Of a stretch of 64,000 nt of DNA, positions 23,717 to 31,287 are shown piece by piece. The notes beneath the pieces are model-generated. The model searched no databases, was not told the DNA's origin, and worked only from the letters and a program-made list of their open reading frames with translations. This stretch comes from Methanoprimaticola sp047501175 (GTDB taxonomy: Archaea; Thermoplasmatota; Thermoplasmata; Methanomassiliicoccales; Methanomethylophilaceae), in NCBI RefSeq assembly GCF_047501175.1, contig NZ_JBEQWH010000001.1, positions 1-64,000 on the forward strand, read 5' to 3'. Position 1 is the stretch's first letter; each line of letters opens with the position of its first letter. Made by a program: the position numbers and the translations under genes.

Positions 23717-23890
23717 ATGATAGTGGACCTCAACAAATGTCTGCACTGCGGGGGATGCGTCGGATCGTGCCCCCAGAACGCCATATTCCTGAACGATTTC
23801 GTTCTGGAGTTCAACGATGACTGCAACAGGTGCGGGCGCTGTGTCAAGCTGTGTCCCGTCTCTGCACTCAAACTGGAGGCCAAGGTATGA
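23717..23890 (+). CDS. 2[4Fe-4S] ferredoxin, GGR partner
   Basis: A 57-residue ferredoxin with two complete cluster motifs, 'CLHCGGCVGSCP' and 'CNRCGRCVKLCP'. It sits between tes and the geranylgeranyl reductase and overlaps the latter by ATGA. In Methanosarcina acetivorans the ferredoxin at this position (MA1485) supplies electrons to the neighbouring GGR, and the same job is likely here. It could also reduce the radical SAM cluster of Tes. The ATG at 23717 has ggagtg about 7 bases upstream. Confidence 0.92.
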   Translation: MIVDLNKCLHCGGCVGSCPQNAIFLNDFVLEFNDDCNRCGRCVKLCPVSALKLEAKV

Positions 23891-25077
23891 ACACCTACGA
23901 GTGTGACGTCGTGGTGGTCGGGGCAGGCCCCGGAGGGAGCATGGCCGCAAGGTACTGCGCCGAGGGAGGGCTGAAGACCATACTCATCGAGAAGAAGGCC
24001 GAGATCGGGGCTCCCCTCAGGTGTGCCGAGGGAGTGTCCAAGAAGTGGCTCCAGGAGGTCGGCATCGAACCCGACCCCTCATGGATCCGCGGCGACATGA
24101 AGGGAGCGATCATCAAGTCTCCCCAGGGGACCACGTTCCAGCTCGACGAGTCCAAGGCCGGTGCCGAGGTCGGATACGTCCTCGAGAGGCATCTGTTCGA
24201 CAAGGCCCTTGCGAAGAAGGCCGCGGAGGCCGGGGCACAGATCATGCTGCGCACCTCCGCCACGGGCATAATCCGTGAGGACGGCAAGATCGTGGGCGTC
24301 AAGGCCAGGAGCATGGGCGAGGAGATCGAGATCCGTGCCAAGGTCGTCGTGGCCGCCGACGGATACGAGAGCCAGGTCGGAAGGTGGGCCGGGATCGACA
24401 CCACCCTCAAGCTCAGCGACATCGACTCCTGCATCCAGTACAGGATGTGCAACATCGATGTGGCCCCCGACTACTGCGAGTTCACCATAGGGTCCGTCGC
24501 ACCCGGAGGATACGTATGGATATTCCCCAAGGGCAACGGTGTCGCCAATGTCGGCATAGGCGTCATGGGAAGGCTGTGCAAGGGAGATGGGGATGCCAAG
24601 CGCTACCTCGACGACTTCATCGCCAAGGACCCCCGTCTCAACAAGGGTCAGTGCCTGGAGATCATGGGAGGATTCGTCTCGACCTGTCCCGGGCTGGACT
24701 GTTCAGTGGATGACAACATCGTCCTCGTCGGCGATGCCGCGAGGATCATCGACCCCATCACAGGAGGTGGCATCGCCCACGCATGCCGCACCGGCATGTA
24801 TGCAGGCAAGGTCATCGTGGAGTGCGCCAAGAGCGACGACTTCTCCAAGAAGGCCCTCATGGCATACGAGAAGATGTGGCGCGACAGGATGGAGGACAAG
24901 CTCTACAGGAACTTCATGGCGAAGGAGAAGCTCGCCTCCCTGGACGATGAGACCATCGATCAGTTGATCCAGATGATCAAGACCGCCGACATCGGCGAGG
25001 TCAACGTGTACAACCTTCTGAAGGCCGTCAAGGAGAAGTTCCCCCAGGTCGTCGAAGGGTTCGAGGACCTCATCTGA
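23887..25077 (+). CDS. Digeranylgeranylglycerophospholipid reductase (GGR)
   Basis: A flavoprotein that saturates the double bonds of geranylgeranyl chains to give archaeol-type lipids. The 396-residue chain starts with the FAD-binding Rossmann motif 'VVVVGAGPGGSMAARYC', followed by 'RCAEGVSKKWL', a hallmark of archaeal GGR, and the second FAD motif 'VLVGDAARIIDPITGGGI' around residues 282-300. It acts at the cytoplasmic membrane face. Its start overlaps the ferredoxin stop (ATGA), so the reductase and its electron donor are made together. A GC hairpin follows the TGA stop. Confidence 0.95.
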   Translation: MNTYECDVVVVGAGPGGSMAARYCAEGGLKTILIEKKAEIGAPLRCAEGVSKKWLQEVGIEPDPSWIRGDMKGAIIKSPQGTTFQLDESKAGAEVGYVLERHLFDKALAKKAAEAGAQIMLRTSATGIIREDGKIVGVKARSMGEEIEIRAKVVVAADGYESQVGRWAGIDTTLKLSDIDSCIQYRMCNIDVAPDYCEFTIGSVAPGGYVWIFPKGNGVANVGIGVMGRLCKGDGDAKRYLDDFIAKDPRLNKGQCLEIMGGFVSTCPGLDCSVDDNIVLVGDAARIIDPITGGGIAHACRTGMYAGKVIVECAKSDDFSKKALMAYEKMWRDRMEDKLYRNFMAKEKLASLDDETIDQLIQMIKTADIGEVNVYNLLKAVKEKFPQVVEGFEDLI

Positions 25078-25085
25078 AACCTCTC

Positions 25086-25104
25086 AAGGGGCCTCCGGCC
25101 CCTT
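25086..25104 (+). terminator. GC hairpin after GGR
   Basis: aaggggcc (25086-25093) and ggcccctt (25097-25104) form an 8-bp stem with a 3-base loop. No T-run follows, so termination is likely but not certain. Confidence 0.45.
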
Positions 25105-25238
25105 CCACACGATCCCGGATGCGGAGTCGTTCTGCACACTGGTATTCACACGACCCTGTGGGGGGTGCATCGTGCAGGGCCCGCACCCATTCTGACCCTG
25201 TCATCAATCATCCTAAATACATTCGGGGATTCCGCGGT

Positions 25239-25257
25239 CCGTTCCTCCTTGGAACGG
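25239..25257 (+). promoter_or_regulatory. Hairpin just upstream of the flavoprotein start
   Basis: ccgttcc (25239-25245) and ggaacgg (25251-25257) form a 7-bp stem ending 8 bases before the ATG at 25266. It overlaps the only Shine-Dalgarno-like sequence (ggtga). A TATA-like cctaaata (25211-25218) would start transcription near the hairpin. It may be an operator or an mRNA element that hides the ribosome binding site. Confidence 0.35.
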
Positions 25258-25265
25258 TGACGCAG

Positions 25266-25802
25266 ATGTCGAAGAAGGTACTGATCATTTCCGGAAGTCC
25301 CCGTAAGGGCAATTCCGACAAATTGTGCGAGGAGTTCATGCGCGGGGCCATCGAGTCAGGGAACATCGTCGAGAAGGTGGACCTCCGTTCGAGGAGGATA
25401 GGGTTCTGCAGGGCCTGTTACCGTTGTACCGAGAAGAAGCGGTGTGTGATCGATGATGATGTCCCTGCCATAGTGGACTCGATCCATGATTCGGACGTCA
25501 TCGTCCTCGCAAGCCCGGTATACTTCTATTCCGTGGATGCCCAGTTGAAGGCCGTGATCGACCGTTGCGTGTCACGTTGGACGGAGATACACGACAAGCA
25601 GTTCTACTACATCGCCACCGCCGCCGAGGATTCCGAGACAGTGGCGGATTGCACCATCCAATGCATGCGCGGTCTGGCCGACTGTCTCGACGGGTCCGTG
25701 GAGAAGGGAACGGTCATAGGCAAGGGCGTCTACGAGATCGGGGAGATCGAGGGCACACAGGCCCTCAGGGATGCATATGAGATGGGGAGGTGTGTAAGAT
25801 GA
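25266..25802 (+). CDS. Iron-sulfur flavoprotein (flavodoxin-like NAD(P)H/FMN reductase family)
   Basis: A 178-residue flavodoxin-fold protein. It begins 'VLIISGSPRKGNSDKL', the FMN-phosphate-binding loop of the family. At about residues 45-58 it has the compact cysteine motif C-x2-C-x2-C-x5-C ('CRACYRCTEKKRC'), the pattern that holds a [4Fe-4S] cluster in the iron-sulfur flavoproteins of methanogens. 'VLASPVYFYSVDAQLKAVID' follows. Such proteins take electrons from ferredoxin and reduce small acceptors, for example O2, peroxide or quinone-like compounds. The stop overlaps the next gene, a paralogue (ATGA). Confidence 0.88.
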   Translation: MSKKVLIISGSPRKGNSDKLCEEFMRGAIESGNIVEKVDLRSRRIGFCRACYRCTEKKRCVIDDDVPAIVDSIHDSDVIVLASPVYFYSVDAQLKAVIDRCVSRWTEIHDKQFYYIATAAEDSETVADCTIQCMRGLADCLDGSVEKGTVIGKGVYEIGEIEGTQALRDAYEMGRCVR

Positions 25803-26419
25803 AAGTGATGGTCGTTAACGGGAGTTCGCGCAGGAACGGATGCACCGGGCGCGCATTGCAGGAGGTGTCCTCGACCCTCCATGACCAGGGGATCGAGACG
25901 GAGGAGGTGTTCATAGGCAACAATCCCATGTCCGACTGTCTGGCATGCAACAAGTGTCGCAGCATCGGCAAATGCGTGATCGACGACCTGGTCAACGAGG
26001 TCGCGGAGAAGGCCAGGGATTGTGACGGTTTCGTCTTCGGTTCCCCCGTGTACTATGCGCACCCGTCCGCAAGGATCCTCACCTTCATGGACAGGCTCTT
26101 CTATTCATCGGGAGGGTCTTTGGCGTTCAAGCCTGCCGCCGCCGTCCTGAGTGCCAGGCGTGCCGGCAACACAGCATCGATGGATGTGATGAACAAGTAC
26201 TTCACGATCAATTCGATGCCCGTCGTGTCCTCCACATATTGGAATCATGTGTTCGGTTCGGAACCGGAACAGGTGGAGATGGACCTGGAGGGTCTTCAGA
26301 CCATGCGCAACATAGGCCTGAATATGGCTTGGATGATCAGGTGCATCGAGGCTGGGAAGAAGGAAGGCATCGGGCACCCCGTCTATGGTAGGAAGACGTC
26401 CACCAGTTTCTTCCGTTGA
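25799..26419 (+). CDS. Iron-sulfur flavoprotein, second paralogue
   Basis: A 206-residue relative of the preceding protein: FMN loop 'VMVVNGSSRRNGCTGRAL', cysteine motif C-x2-C-x2-C-x5-C ('CLACNKCRSIGKC', about residues 49-61), and 'GFVFGSPVYYAHPSARI'. The C-terminal extension and weak similarity outside the motifs suggest a different substrate. The start overlaps the upstream stop, so the two may form a heteromer or act in the same reduction. The stop is TGA, convergent with the HdrD-like gene 49 bases away. Confidence 0.86.
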   Translation: MKVMVVNGSSRRNGCTGRALQEVSSTLHDQGIETEEVFIGNNPMSDCLACNKCRSIGKCVIDDLVNEVAEKARDCDGFVFGSPVYYAHPSARILTFMDRLFYSSGGSLAFKPAAAVLSARRAGNTASMDVMNKYFTINSMPVVSSTYWNHVFGSEPEQVEMDLEGLQTMRNIGLNMAWMIRCIEAGKKEGIGHPVYGRKTSTSFFR

Positions 26420-26468
26420 GAATATGGAACGGTGCCGATCTCGGGTCGGGGCGGGCACCGTTCTAGAC

Positions 26469-27440
26469 TCACAGTTTCACGGGTATCTTGTGGAACTGCA
26501 GGGATTCCCTGTGCCCTGCCGCAACTGCCACGAGCTCTGAGATATGAACCACGGGGATGCCGTTCTCCTGTGCATCGAACTTGACGAAGCACATGGGGCA
26601 TCCGACCACTACGACGTCGGCGCCTTCGCACTCCGCTTCGCGTTCCTCCATCAGAGGGACCGAGACGGGAGCGTTCTTGCCGCAGCAGCCTCTCTCATGA
26701 TTGACCACGATGCAGTTCATCCTCTCCAGGACAGCCTTCATCTCCTTGGACAGGGCCATCGCCGAACATCCCGGCTCCATCCCCACCTTGACGGCATTCT
26801 CGAATCTGGGAAGGGACTCTATGTGTTCGTGAAGGTACCTGATGATGTGCCTGACCTTAGGGTCTACGGGTTCCATCTCCTCGCTGCAACCGGAGCATAG
26901 CGTGACGATGTCCCTCCCGTTCGCGGAGTCGCACATCTCCTTGCGGATCGAGCGTCTGTCGTATTCGGTCATCTCCATGAACTGGACCGGGTGTAGGCAG
27001 CACACCTCCCTTGGAATCTTGGACGATCCCACTCCGATGGCATCCATGGCCCTGGATGCCGCATACTCTATGAACGGGGCCTGGCTGACCACCACGCATC
27101 CGCTCATGATGTACGCATCATCGCCCGTCCATACAGGTTCCACGCACTTGTCCTCTGCGGGAGGTCTGGCGTACCCGGTCCTATGGAACGTCTCCGACAC
27201 GTGTATGTCGTTCTCGATGGCGATCAGCATGCGTATGACGCTGAACGGATCGGAGCGGTGGCACACCCTTGAGCATGTCCCGCAGACGATGCACTGGTCC
27301 AGTCCCTCCTCCCCTCCTGCCATGATCTCCATGGGGTCTATCCCGCCATGGGCGAACGACGGGCATGCTGCGGTGCACTTCCCGCATAGTATGCATGCGC
27401 GTTTGATCTTGTCTATCTCCTGAAGCATTGCGAAACTCAT
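26469..27440 (-). CDS. HdrD-like iron-sulfur protein (HdrC-HdrB fusion form)
   Basis: The 323-residue protein starts with two ferredoxin motifs (C16/C19/C22/C26 and C50/C53/C56/C60), as in HdrC. A CCG-type region follows. The C-terminal copy is intact: 'EPGCSAM', 'RGCCGKNAP', 'VVGCPMCFVKFD', the ligands of the noncubane cluster in HdrB/HdrD. The first copy is partly degenerate ('SGCVVVS', 'REVCCLHP', 'TLCSGCSEE'). HdrD-type subunits reduce the CoM-S-S-CoB heterodisulfide in methanogens, but similar proteins serve other dehydrogenases (GlpC- or lactate-oxidase-like), so the substrate is uncertain. The start overlaps the mevalonate kinase stop (ATGA). It is shorter than typical HdrD (about 400 residues). 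Confidence 0.82.
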   Translation of the reverse strand: MSFAMLQEIDKIKRACILCGKCTAACPSFAHGGIDPMEIMAGGEEGLDQCIVCGTCSRVCHRSDPFSVIRMLIAIENDIHVSETFHRTGYARPPAEDKCVEPVWTGDDAYIMSGCVVVSQAPFIEYAASRAMDAIGVGSSKIPREVCCLHPVQFMEMTEYDRRSIRKEMCDSANGRDIVTLCSGCSEEMEPVDPKVRHIIRYLHEHIESLPRFENAVKVGMEPGCSAMALSKEMKAVLERMNCIVVNHERGCCGKNAPVSVPLMEEREAECEGADVVVVGCPMCFVKFDAQENGIPVVHISELVAVAAGHRESLQFHKIPVKL

Positions 27441-28402
27441 CTTTTCAGCCCCGTCTTGTCGGGAGGGTTGGGTTCCATCATCGCCCCCGGACCCCCTGTC
27501 CTGACTACATAGGGCGTACCGCCCCTGGAAATGATCGCCTCGCACACCTTCTCCGGTTCGTCGGTGAGTGCCACCATGCACCCTCCGCCCCCGGACCCCG
27601 TGAGTTTCGCCCCATAGGAGTAAGGGAGCGATGCGTTGACCAGTTTGTTCAGTGCGTCACACGACACGCCCAATATGGACAGGAGCTTATGGTCCTCGGT
27701 CATGCACTTTCCAAGTGAGACCAGGTCCCTGCGCATGAGTGCCTTCCCGCCCTCGATGGTGACCCTCTCGATGTCGTCGATGACCTCGCGTGCGAAGTGG
27801 TTCCGCTCCATGTACCTCTGGACCTTGTCCACCTGTGGTCCTGTCGGTGCGCGTATGCCCGTGTTCCCGATGACGAACGTCATCTCGGGCACGGAGAGGT
27901 CGTTGAAGCTCCATCTCCTCCCGTTGCGCTCCACGTCCCACAGATGCCTCCCGTGGGGTTCGGGCATGTTGATGGAGATCCCCCCTCCGTGGACGCTGGT
28001 GGAGGCGTCCATGGGGCTGCCGTTGCCCTGGGCGTAGAACTCGGCGTCATACGCCTCGAGCATGATCTCCTCCTCGGACAGGCTGTCGCCCTCCATGGTG
28101 GATATGGCAAGGGCCATGGCGGCGCTCAGCGCCGCCGACGATCCCATGCCGGACCCGACGGGGATCTCGCTGTACGTCAGGACATCGATGGCGTGCCTGA
28201 GGTCCCTGGTGAGGTACCTGAGATGAGGCTGTCTCCTGAAGTCCAGTCTCTCGCCGTTCATCGTGTTCCATCCGGACCTCCGGACGGCGACCGTCATCCT
28301 GAGATCCACTGCCAGCGTCACCGCAGGTTTGCCGTAGACCACGGAATGCTCCCCCAGGATAACGAACTTCCCGGGGGCGGATGCTGTGAACCATTCGCCC
28401 AT
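27437..28402 (-). CDS. mvk: Mevalonate kinase
   Basis: Phosphorylates mevalonate in the isoprenoid pathway that feeds archaeal lipids. The 321-residue GHMP kinase has 'ASAPGKFVILGEHSVVYGKPA' near residue 7, the ATP-binding motif 'PVGSGMGSSAALSAA' near residue 101, and the C-terminal 'AKLTGSGGGGCMVAL'. The start overlaps the upstream gene by TGATG, and the stop overlaps the HdrD-like gene by ATGA, so it is embedded in a tight operon. The gene context (aminotransferase, unknown, HdrD-like) is not a mevalonate cluster. Confidence 0.94.
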   Translation of the reverse strand: MGEWFTASAPGKFVILGEHSVVYGKPAVTLAVDLRMTVAVRRSGWNTMNGERLDFRRQPHLRYLTRDLRHAIDVLTYSEIPVGSGMGSSAALSAAMALAISTMEGDSLSEEEIMLEAYDAEFYAQGNGSPMDASTSVHGGGISINMPEPHGRHLWDVERNGRRWSFNDLSVPEMTFVIGNTGIRAPTGPQVDKVQRYMERNHFAREVIDDIERVTIEGGKALMRRDLVSLGKCMTEDHKLLSILGVSCDALNKLVNASLPYSYGAKLTGSGGGGCMVALTDEPEKVCEAIISRGGTPYVVRTGGPGAMMEPNPPDKTGLKR

Positions 28403-28917
28403 CAGTCCAGACCGTACCTTCTGACCTCTTCGGTTATGGCATCGCTAGGGTTGCGTCCGTTCAGCTTCGGCTGAGGTATGCTCCACCAAGCCTCTTCCAT
28501 GTCTCCGAGGCGCTTCTGATAGTCTTCGTCGGATTCCCCGTCGTTCTGATCGACGGTCGCGAGTGCCTTGGACAGCTCTCCGAACATGTCCACCTCGAAC
28601 TTCTTGTTGACGATGCATACGCCCAGATATCCGTCCAATGCGGCGGCGACCTCTTCGCGCATGTCGGCGTCGAGGGATTCCATGATGATGTCCATGACGC
28701 TGTTGGCGGTCATCTTGAAGATCAGTTGCGGCTTCGCCTCATCGGGTAGGTCCGGGTCGGACATGACGGTCTCCATCATCTCCTTGGAGAAGAGGTCGCT
28801 CATCAGGGACGTCCTGTTCGGGTTCCTTCCGAAGGTGCGCTCGATGTGCGCCTCTTCGGGATCCTGCTCGTCGGCTCCGCCGAAGAGGTCTGCGTTGGGG
28901 TCAAGTTCTCCTGCCAT
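28402..28917 (-). CDS. Uncharacterised acidic protein
   Basis: I do not recognise this 171-residue protein. It is acidic and helical, with an N-terminal Asp/Glu-rich region, a central part ('LIFKMTANSVMDIIMESLDAD') and a C-terminus ending 'EEVRRYGLD'. No transmembrane segment, cysteine motif or nucleotide-binding loop is seen. It starts 4 bases after the aminotransferase gene ends and overlaps mevalonate kinase by one base, so it belongs to that operon. It is most likely cytoplasmic. Confidence 0.65.
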   Translation of the reverse strand: MAGELDPNADLFGGADEQDPEEAHIERTFGRNPNRTSLMSDLFSKEMMETVMSDPDLPDEAKPQLIFKMTANSVMDIIMESLDADMREEVAAALDGYLGVCIVNKKFEVDMFGELSKALATVDQNDGESDEDYQKRLGDMEEAWWSIPQPKLNGRNPSDAITEEVRRYGLD

Positions 28918-28921
28918 TCTA

Positions 28922-30049
28922 TCACTTCTGGCGGGACATGACGTCCGACAATATGTCCATTCCCCTCTCTATCTTCTTTTCATCCGCGGCATAGGAGAAT
29001 CTGAGATGCTTCTCCCCGTACGATCCGAATGCGGAGCCAGGGGTGCAGATGAGCCCCGCCTTCGCCAGTTCGTTGGCGAGGTCCTGTGACAGGATGTCCC
29101 TGTCGTACGTGGGGAATGCGTAGAACGCGCCTTTGGGAGGTATGATGCTCATGCCGTCGATCTCGTTGATGCGTGAGCATATGAGGTCCCTCCTGGCCCT
29201 GAACACGGTGCGGGCCTCGTCCAGGTACGGTCCGAGGTGCGGCATGGCCCCCAGTATGCCGTACATGGGCGGCATGGCGGGACTGGCGCAAACGTGGTAC
29301 TGCATCTTGATGAGGGCGTCCATGATGGACTCCTCGGCGGCGATGAACCCCATCCTCCATCCGGTGACCGCCATCATCTTCGAGAACCCGTTCACCACGA
29401 CGGAGCAGTCCAGGCTGTCCATGAAGGATGTGTGCTCCCCCTCGTAGACGAACTCGCAGTAGACCTCGTCGGCCAGTATCGTGATGTCATGGCTCCGGGC
29501 GATGTCCAGGAGCGCCTTCTTGGAGTCCCTGGTTATGACGCCTCCTGTCGGGTTGGACGGTGTTGTGACGACGATCATCGTCGTCCTTGGGGTGATCTTG
29601 GACTCTATGTCCTCGATGTCGGGCTGGAACGTCCCGTCTCCTGTCAGCCTGTACTCCACTGGCCTCGCACCGGCGAGGCTGGCATGGGGGCCGTAGATGA
29701 CGAATCCGGGGCTGGGCACCAGGACCTCGTCCCCCGGGTCGAGCATGGCCTGGGTGACCTCCAGGAGGGCGGTGGACCCGCTGGGGGTTATCATGATGTT
29801 GCCGCCCGCAAGCTTCCCGTATTTGGAGAAGTAGTCTGCGATGGAGTCCCTGAGCTCGGGGATCCCGGCGGTGGGGCCGTACTTGTTCTTCCCGTCACGG
29901 GAGGCGGCGCACATTGTGTCGATGGCCTCCTGGGGCGGTGCCAGGTCTGGTTCTCCGAGACCGAGGTTGATCGAGTCCGGTCCTGCGAGGTCGAACATCT
30001 TCCTGATGCCCGACATCGGTATCTCGTCTATCCTCTTGGAGGATTTCAT
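28922..30049 (-). CDS. PLP-dependent aminotransferase (class I/II, aspartate-aminotransferase-like)
   Basis: A 375-residue fold-type I aminotransferase. The residues expected around PLP are present: 'PSGSTALLEVT' (phosphate and ring stacking), 'TTPSNPTGG', 'ADEVYCEF' (Asp and Tyr contacting the pyridine ring), the Schiff-base lysine in 'NGFSKMMAVTGWRMGF' at about residues 229-244, and the C-terminal substrate-carboxylate Arg in 'HLRFSYAAD'. The family makes or degrades aspartate, alanine, aromatic or branched amino acids, and the specificity is not readable. First gene of a four-gene minus-strand operon; a TATA-like taataagg lies about 22 bases upstream. Confidence 0.9.
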   Translation of the reverse strand: MKSSKRIDEIPMSGIRKMFDLAGPDSINLGLGEPDLAPPQEAIDTMCAASRDGKNKYGPTAGIPELRDSIADYFSKYGKLAGGNIMITPSGSTALLEVTQAMLDPGDEVLVPSPGFVIYGPHASLAGARPVEYRLTGDGTFQPDIEDIESKITPRTTMIVVTTPSNPTGGVITRDSKKALLDIARSHDITILADEVYCEFVYEGEHTSFMDSLDCSVVVNGFSKMMAVTGWRMGFIAAEESIMDALIKMQYHVCASPAMPPMYGILGAMPHLGPYLDEARTVFRARRDLICSRINEIDGMSIIPPKGAFYAFPTYDRDILSQDLANELAKAGLICTPGSAFGSYGEKHLRFSYAADEKKIERGMDILSDVMSRQK

Positions 30050-30240
30050 GTCCGGTGTATCGGGAACGCCTTATTAGGTGATTGGGTCTTAGGGCGTCTA
30101 AGTCTTAACGTCGTTTATCGACGATATTCCGGTCCGGATGTGCCATGTACAATGTGCCAGCTTCGAACGATAGGAGGGTCCGGACAGGCCTTCCTTTAAT
30201 ACATATTCCAGGGCGCGGCCGTAACCCTTGACCGACCCGA
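30050..30240. other. Gene-free intergenic stretch
   Basis: This is the divergent promoter region between the aminotransferase operon and the small acidic protein. I see no gene in it. Confidence 0.5.
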
Positions 30241-30248
30241 TTATATAG
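30241..30248 (+). promoter_or_regulatory. TATA box of the small acidic protein gene
   Basis: ttatatag, with the transcription start expected near 30270, about 10 bases before the ATG at 30280. Confidence 0.5.
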
Positions 30249-30279
30249 GGTCTATGCAGGTCTCAGTCCAGGGACAGCG

Positions 30280-30432
30280 ATGCACGGTACCGGGGGAGGA
30301 TCCAAGGAGTTCGAGGTTTCGGTCGACGAGGGGACCCTCGGGGACTATGAGATCTTCGATGTGTGCAGCGGCGATCCCTCCGATCCTTCCGAGTATGAGA
30401 TATTCATCGTGGTGGATGGTCCCGAGTTCTGA
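30280..30432 (+). CDS. Small acidic protein, 50 residues
   Basis: A short frame starting 'MHGTGGGSKEFEVSVDEG' and ending 'EIFIVVDGPEF'. It is very acidic and has the G/C-ending codon preference of the neighbouring genes (third positions mostly C or G), which the overlapping longer frame lacks. A good TATA box lies at the right distance. There are no cysteines or membrane segments, and the pattern of alternating acidic and hydrophobic residues suggests a small beta fold. The function is unknown; it could be an adaptor or inhibitor-like protein. Confidence 0.5.
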   Translation: MHGTGGGSKEFEVSVDEGTLGDYEIFDVCSGDPSDPSEYEIFIVVDGPEF

Positions 30433-30543
30433 TCCGTGGTCTGTTGCGAGGCGGGGTTCTTCCATCTATATTCAATAACATAGATGACATAATTTACAAA
30501 GATAACATCAAGCAGTTATTATTTTATAACATGATGATCCGAT

Positions 30544-30569
30544 TTGGCACGTCCCACAAGAGGTGCCAA
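30544..30569 (+). promoter_or_regulatory. Inverted repeat upstream of the secreted protein gene
   Basis: ttggcac (30544-30550) and gtgccaa (30563-30569) are perfectly complementary with a 12-base loop and lie 10 bases before the start codon. It could be an operator or an mRNA hairpin next to the ribosome binding site (agagg). Confidence 0.35.
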
Positions 30570-30578
30570 GAGGATAAT

Positions 30579-31049
30579 ATGAACAGGAAGACTGTGCTGA
30601 TCATGGTGCCCGTGCTTATCGTGGCCATTCTGATCGTAGCACTTGTTATGGATGGCGGAGAGAAGCCTGCTGACGTCCGTTACGATTATGATGTCGAGGT
30701 CGTCGATTCTTTCATGACCGGTTCCGGATATGAGCAGGAATCATCTCCTGGAGAAGATTACGCGATCGTCACATGGGTGGTGGTCAACGACCACTACGAG
30801 GACGGGTTCGACACCAATATGCTTACGTTCAGCACCAGTGTCGTCGTAAACGGTCTGTCGTACACCACCACCGTCGACACTTATTCGCACCCGGATTACA
30901 AGTTGGTGACCGTACTAGAAGGAGGTTCTGCGACATTCGCATATGTCTACGATGTCCCGGAAGGTACCGATCCCTCGGATGTGGAGGTCCAGTATGAGTA
31001 CATCTGGACTTTCGATCCTCCCACTATGGAGAGGGACCCAACACTCTGA
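30579..31049 (+). CDS. Secreted or membrane-anchored beta-rich protein
   Basis: A 156-residue protein with one N-terminal hydrophobic segment ('VLIMVPVLIVAILIVALVM', residues 6-24), then an extracellular beta-rich domain of about 125 residues. The pattern 'AIVTWVVVNDHYEDGF' followed by 'FSTSVVVNGLSYTT' recalls immunoglobulin-like DUF4352-type domains of exported proteins. No lipobox cysteine is present, so it is probably anchored by the uncleaved helix. The start ATG at 30579 has agagg nearby; the frame is open further upstream through AT-rich sequence without a binding site. It is monocistronic, ended by a hairpin. Confidence 0.65.
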   Translation: MNRKTVLIMVPVLIVAILIVALVMDGGEKPADVRYDYDVEVVDSFMTGSGYEQESSPGEDYAIVTWVVVNDHYEDGFDTNMLTFSTSVVVNGLSYTTTVDTYSHPDYKLVTVLEGGSATFAYVYDVPEGTDPSDVEVQYEYIWTFDPPTMERDPTL

Positions 31050-31054
31050 TAAAC

Positions 31055-31076
31055 AGGTGGCCGTGAGGCCACCTTT
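31055..31076 (+). terminator. Hairpin plus short T-run
   Basis: aggtggcc (31055-31062) and ggccacct (31067-31074) form an 8-bp stem with loop gtga, followed by ttt. It closes the secreted protein gene and marks the left edge of the AT-rich island. Confidence 0.6.
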
Positions 31077-31287
31077 CCCTGTAGACCCATGTTGATATCC
31101 AGTTGTCTGGAAATGTAGTGAAATCACTACAATTCCACCTGGAGATGCAAATGATATAACAAGGCGTAACAAGGGATATGATATCGGATGGGGAGGAATG
31201 GTTAAAGTTCCAACGAGTGATGGCGAGGGATTGAAAATCTTAAGCGCCGAGTAAGAGAAAAGAATGTAGTCTGATATACACCATAGG

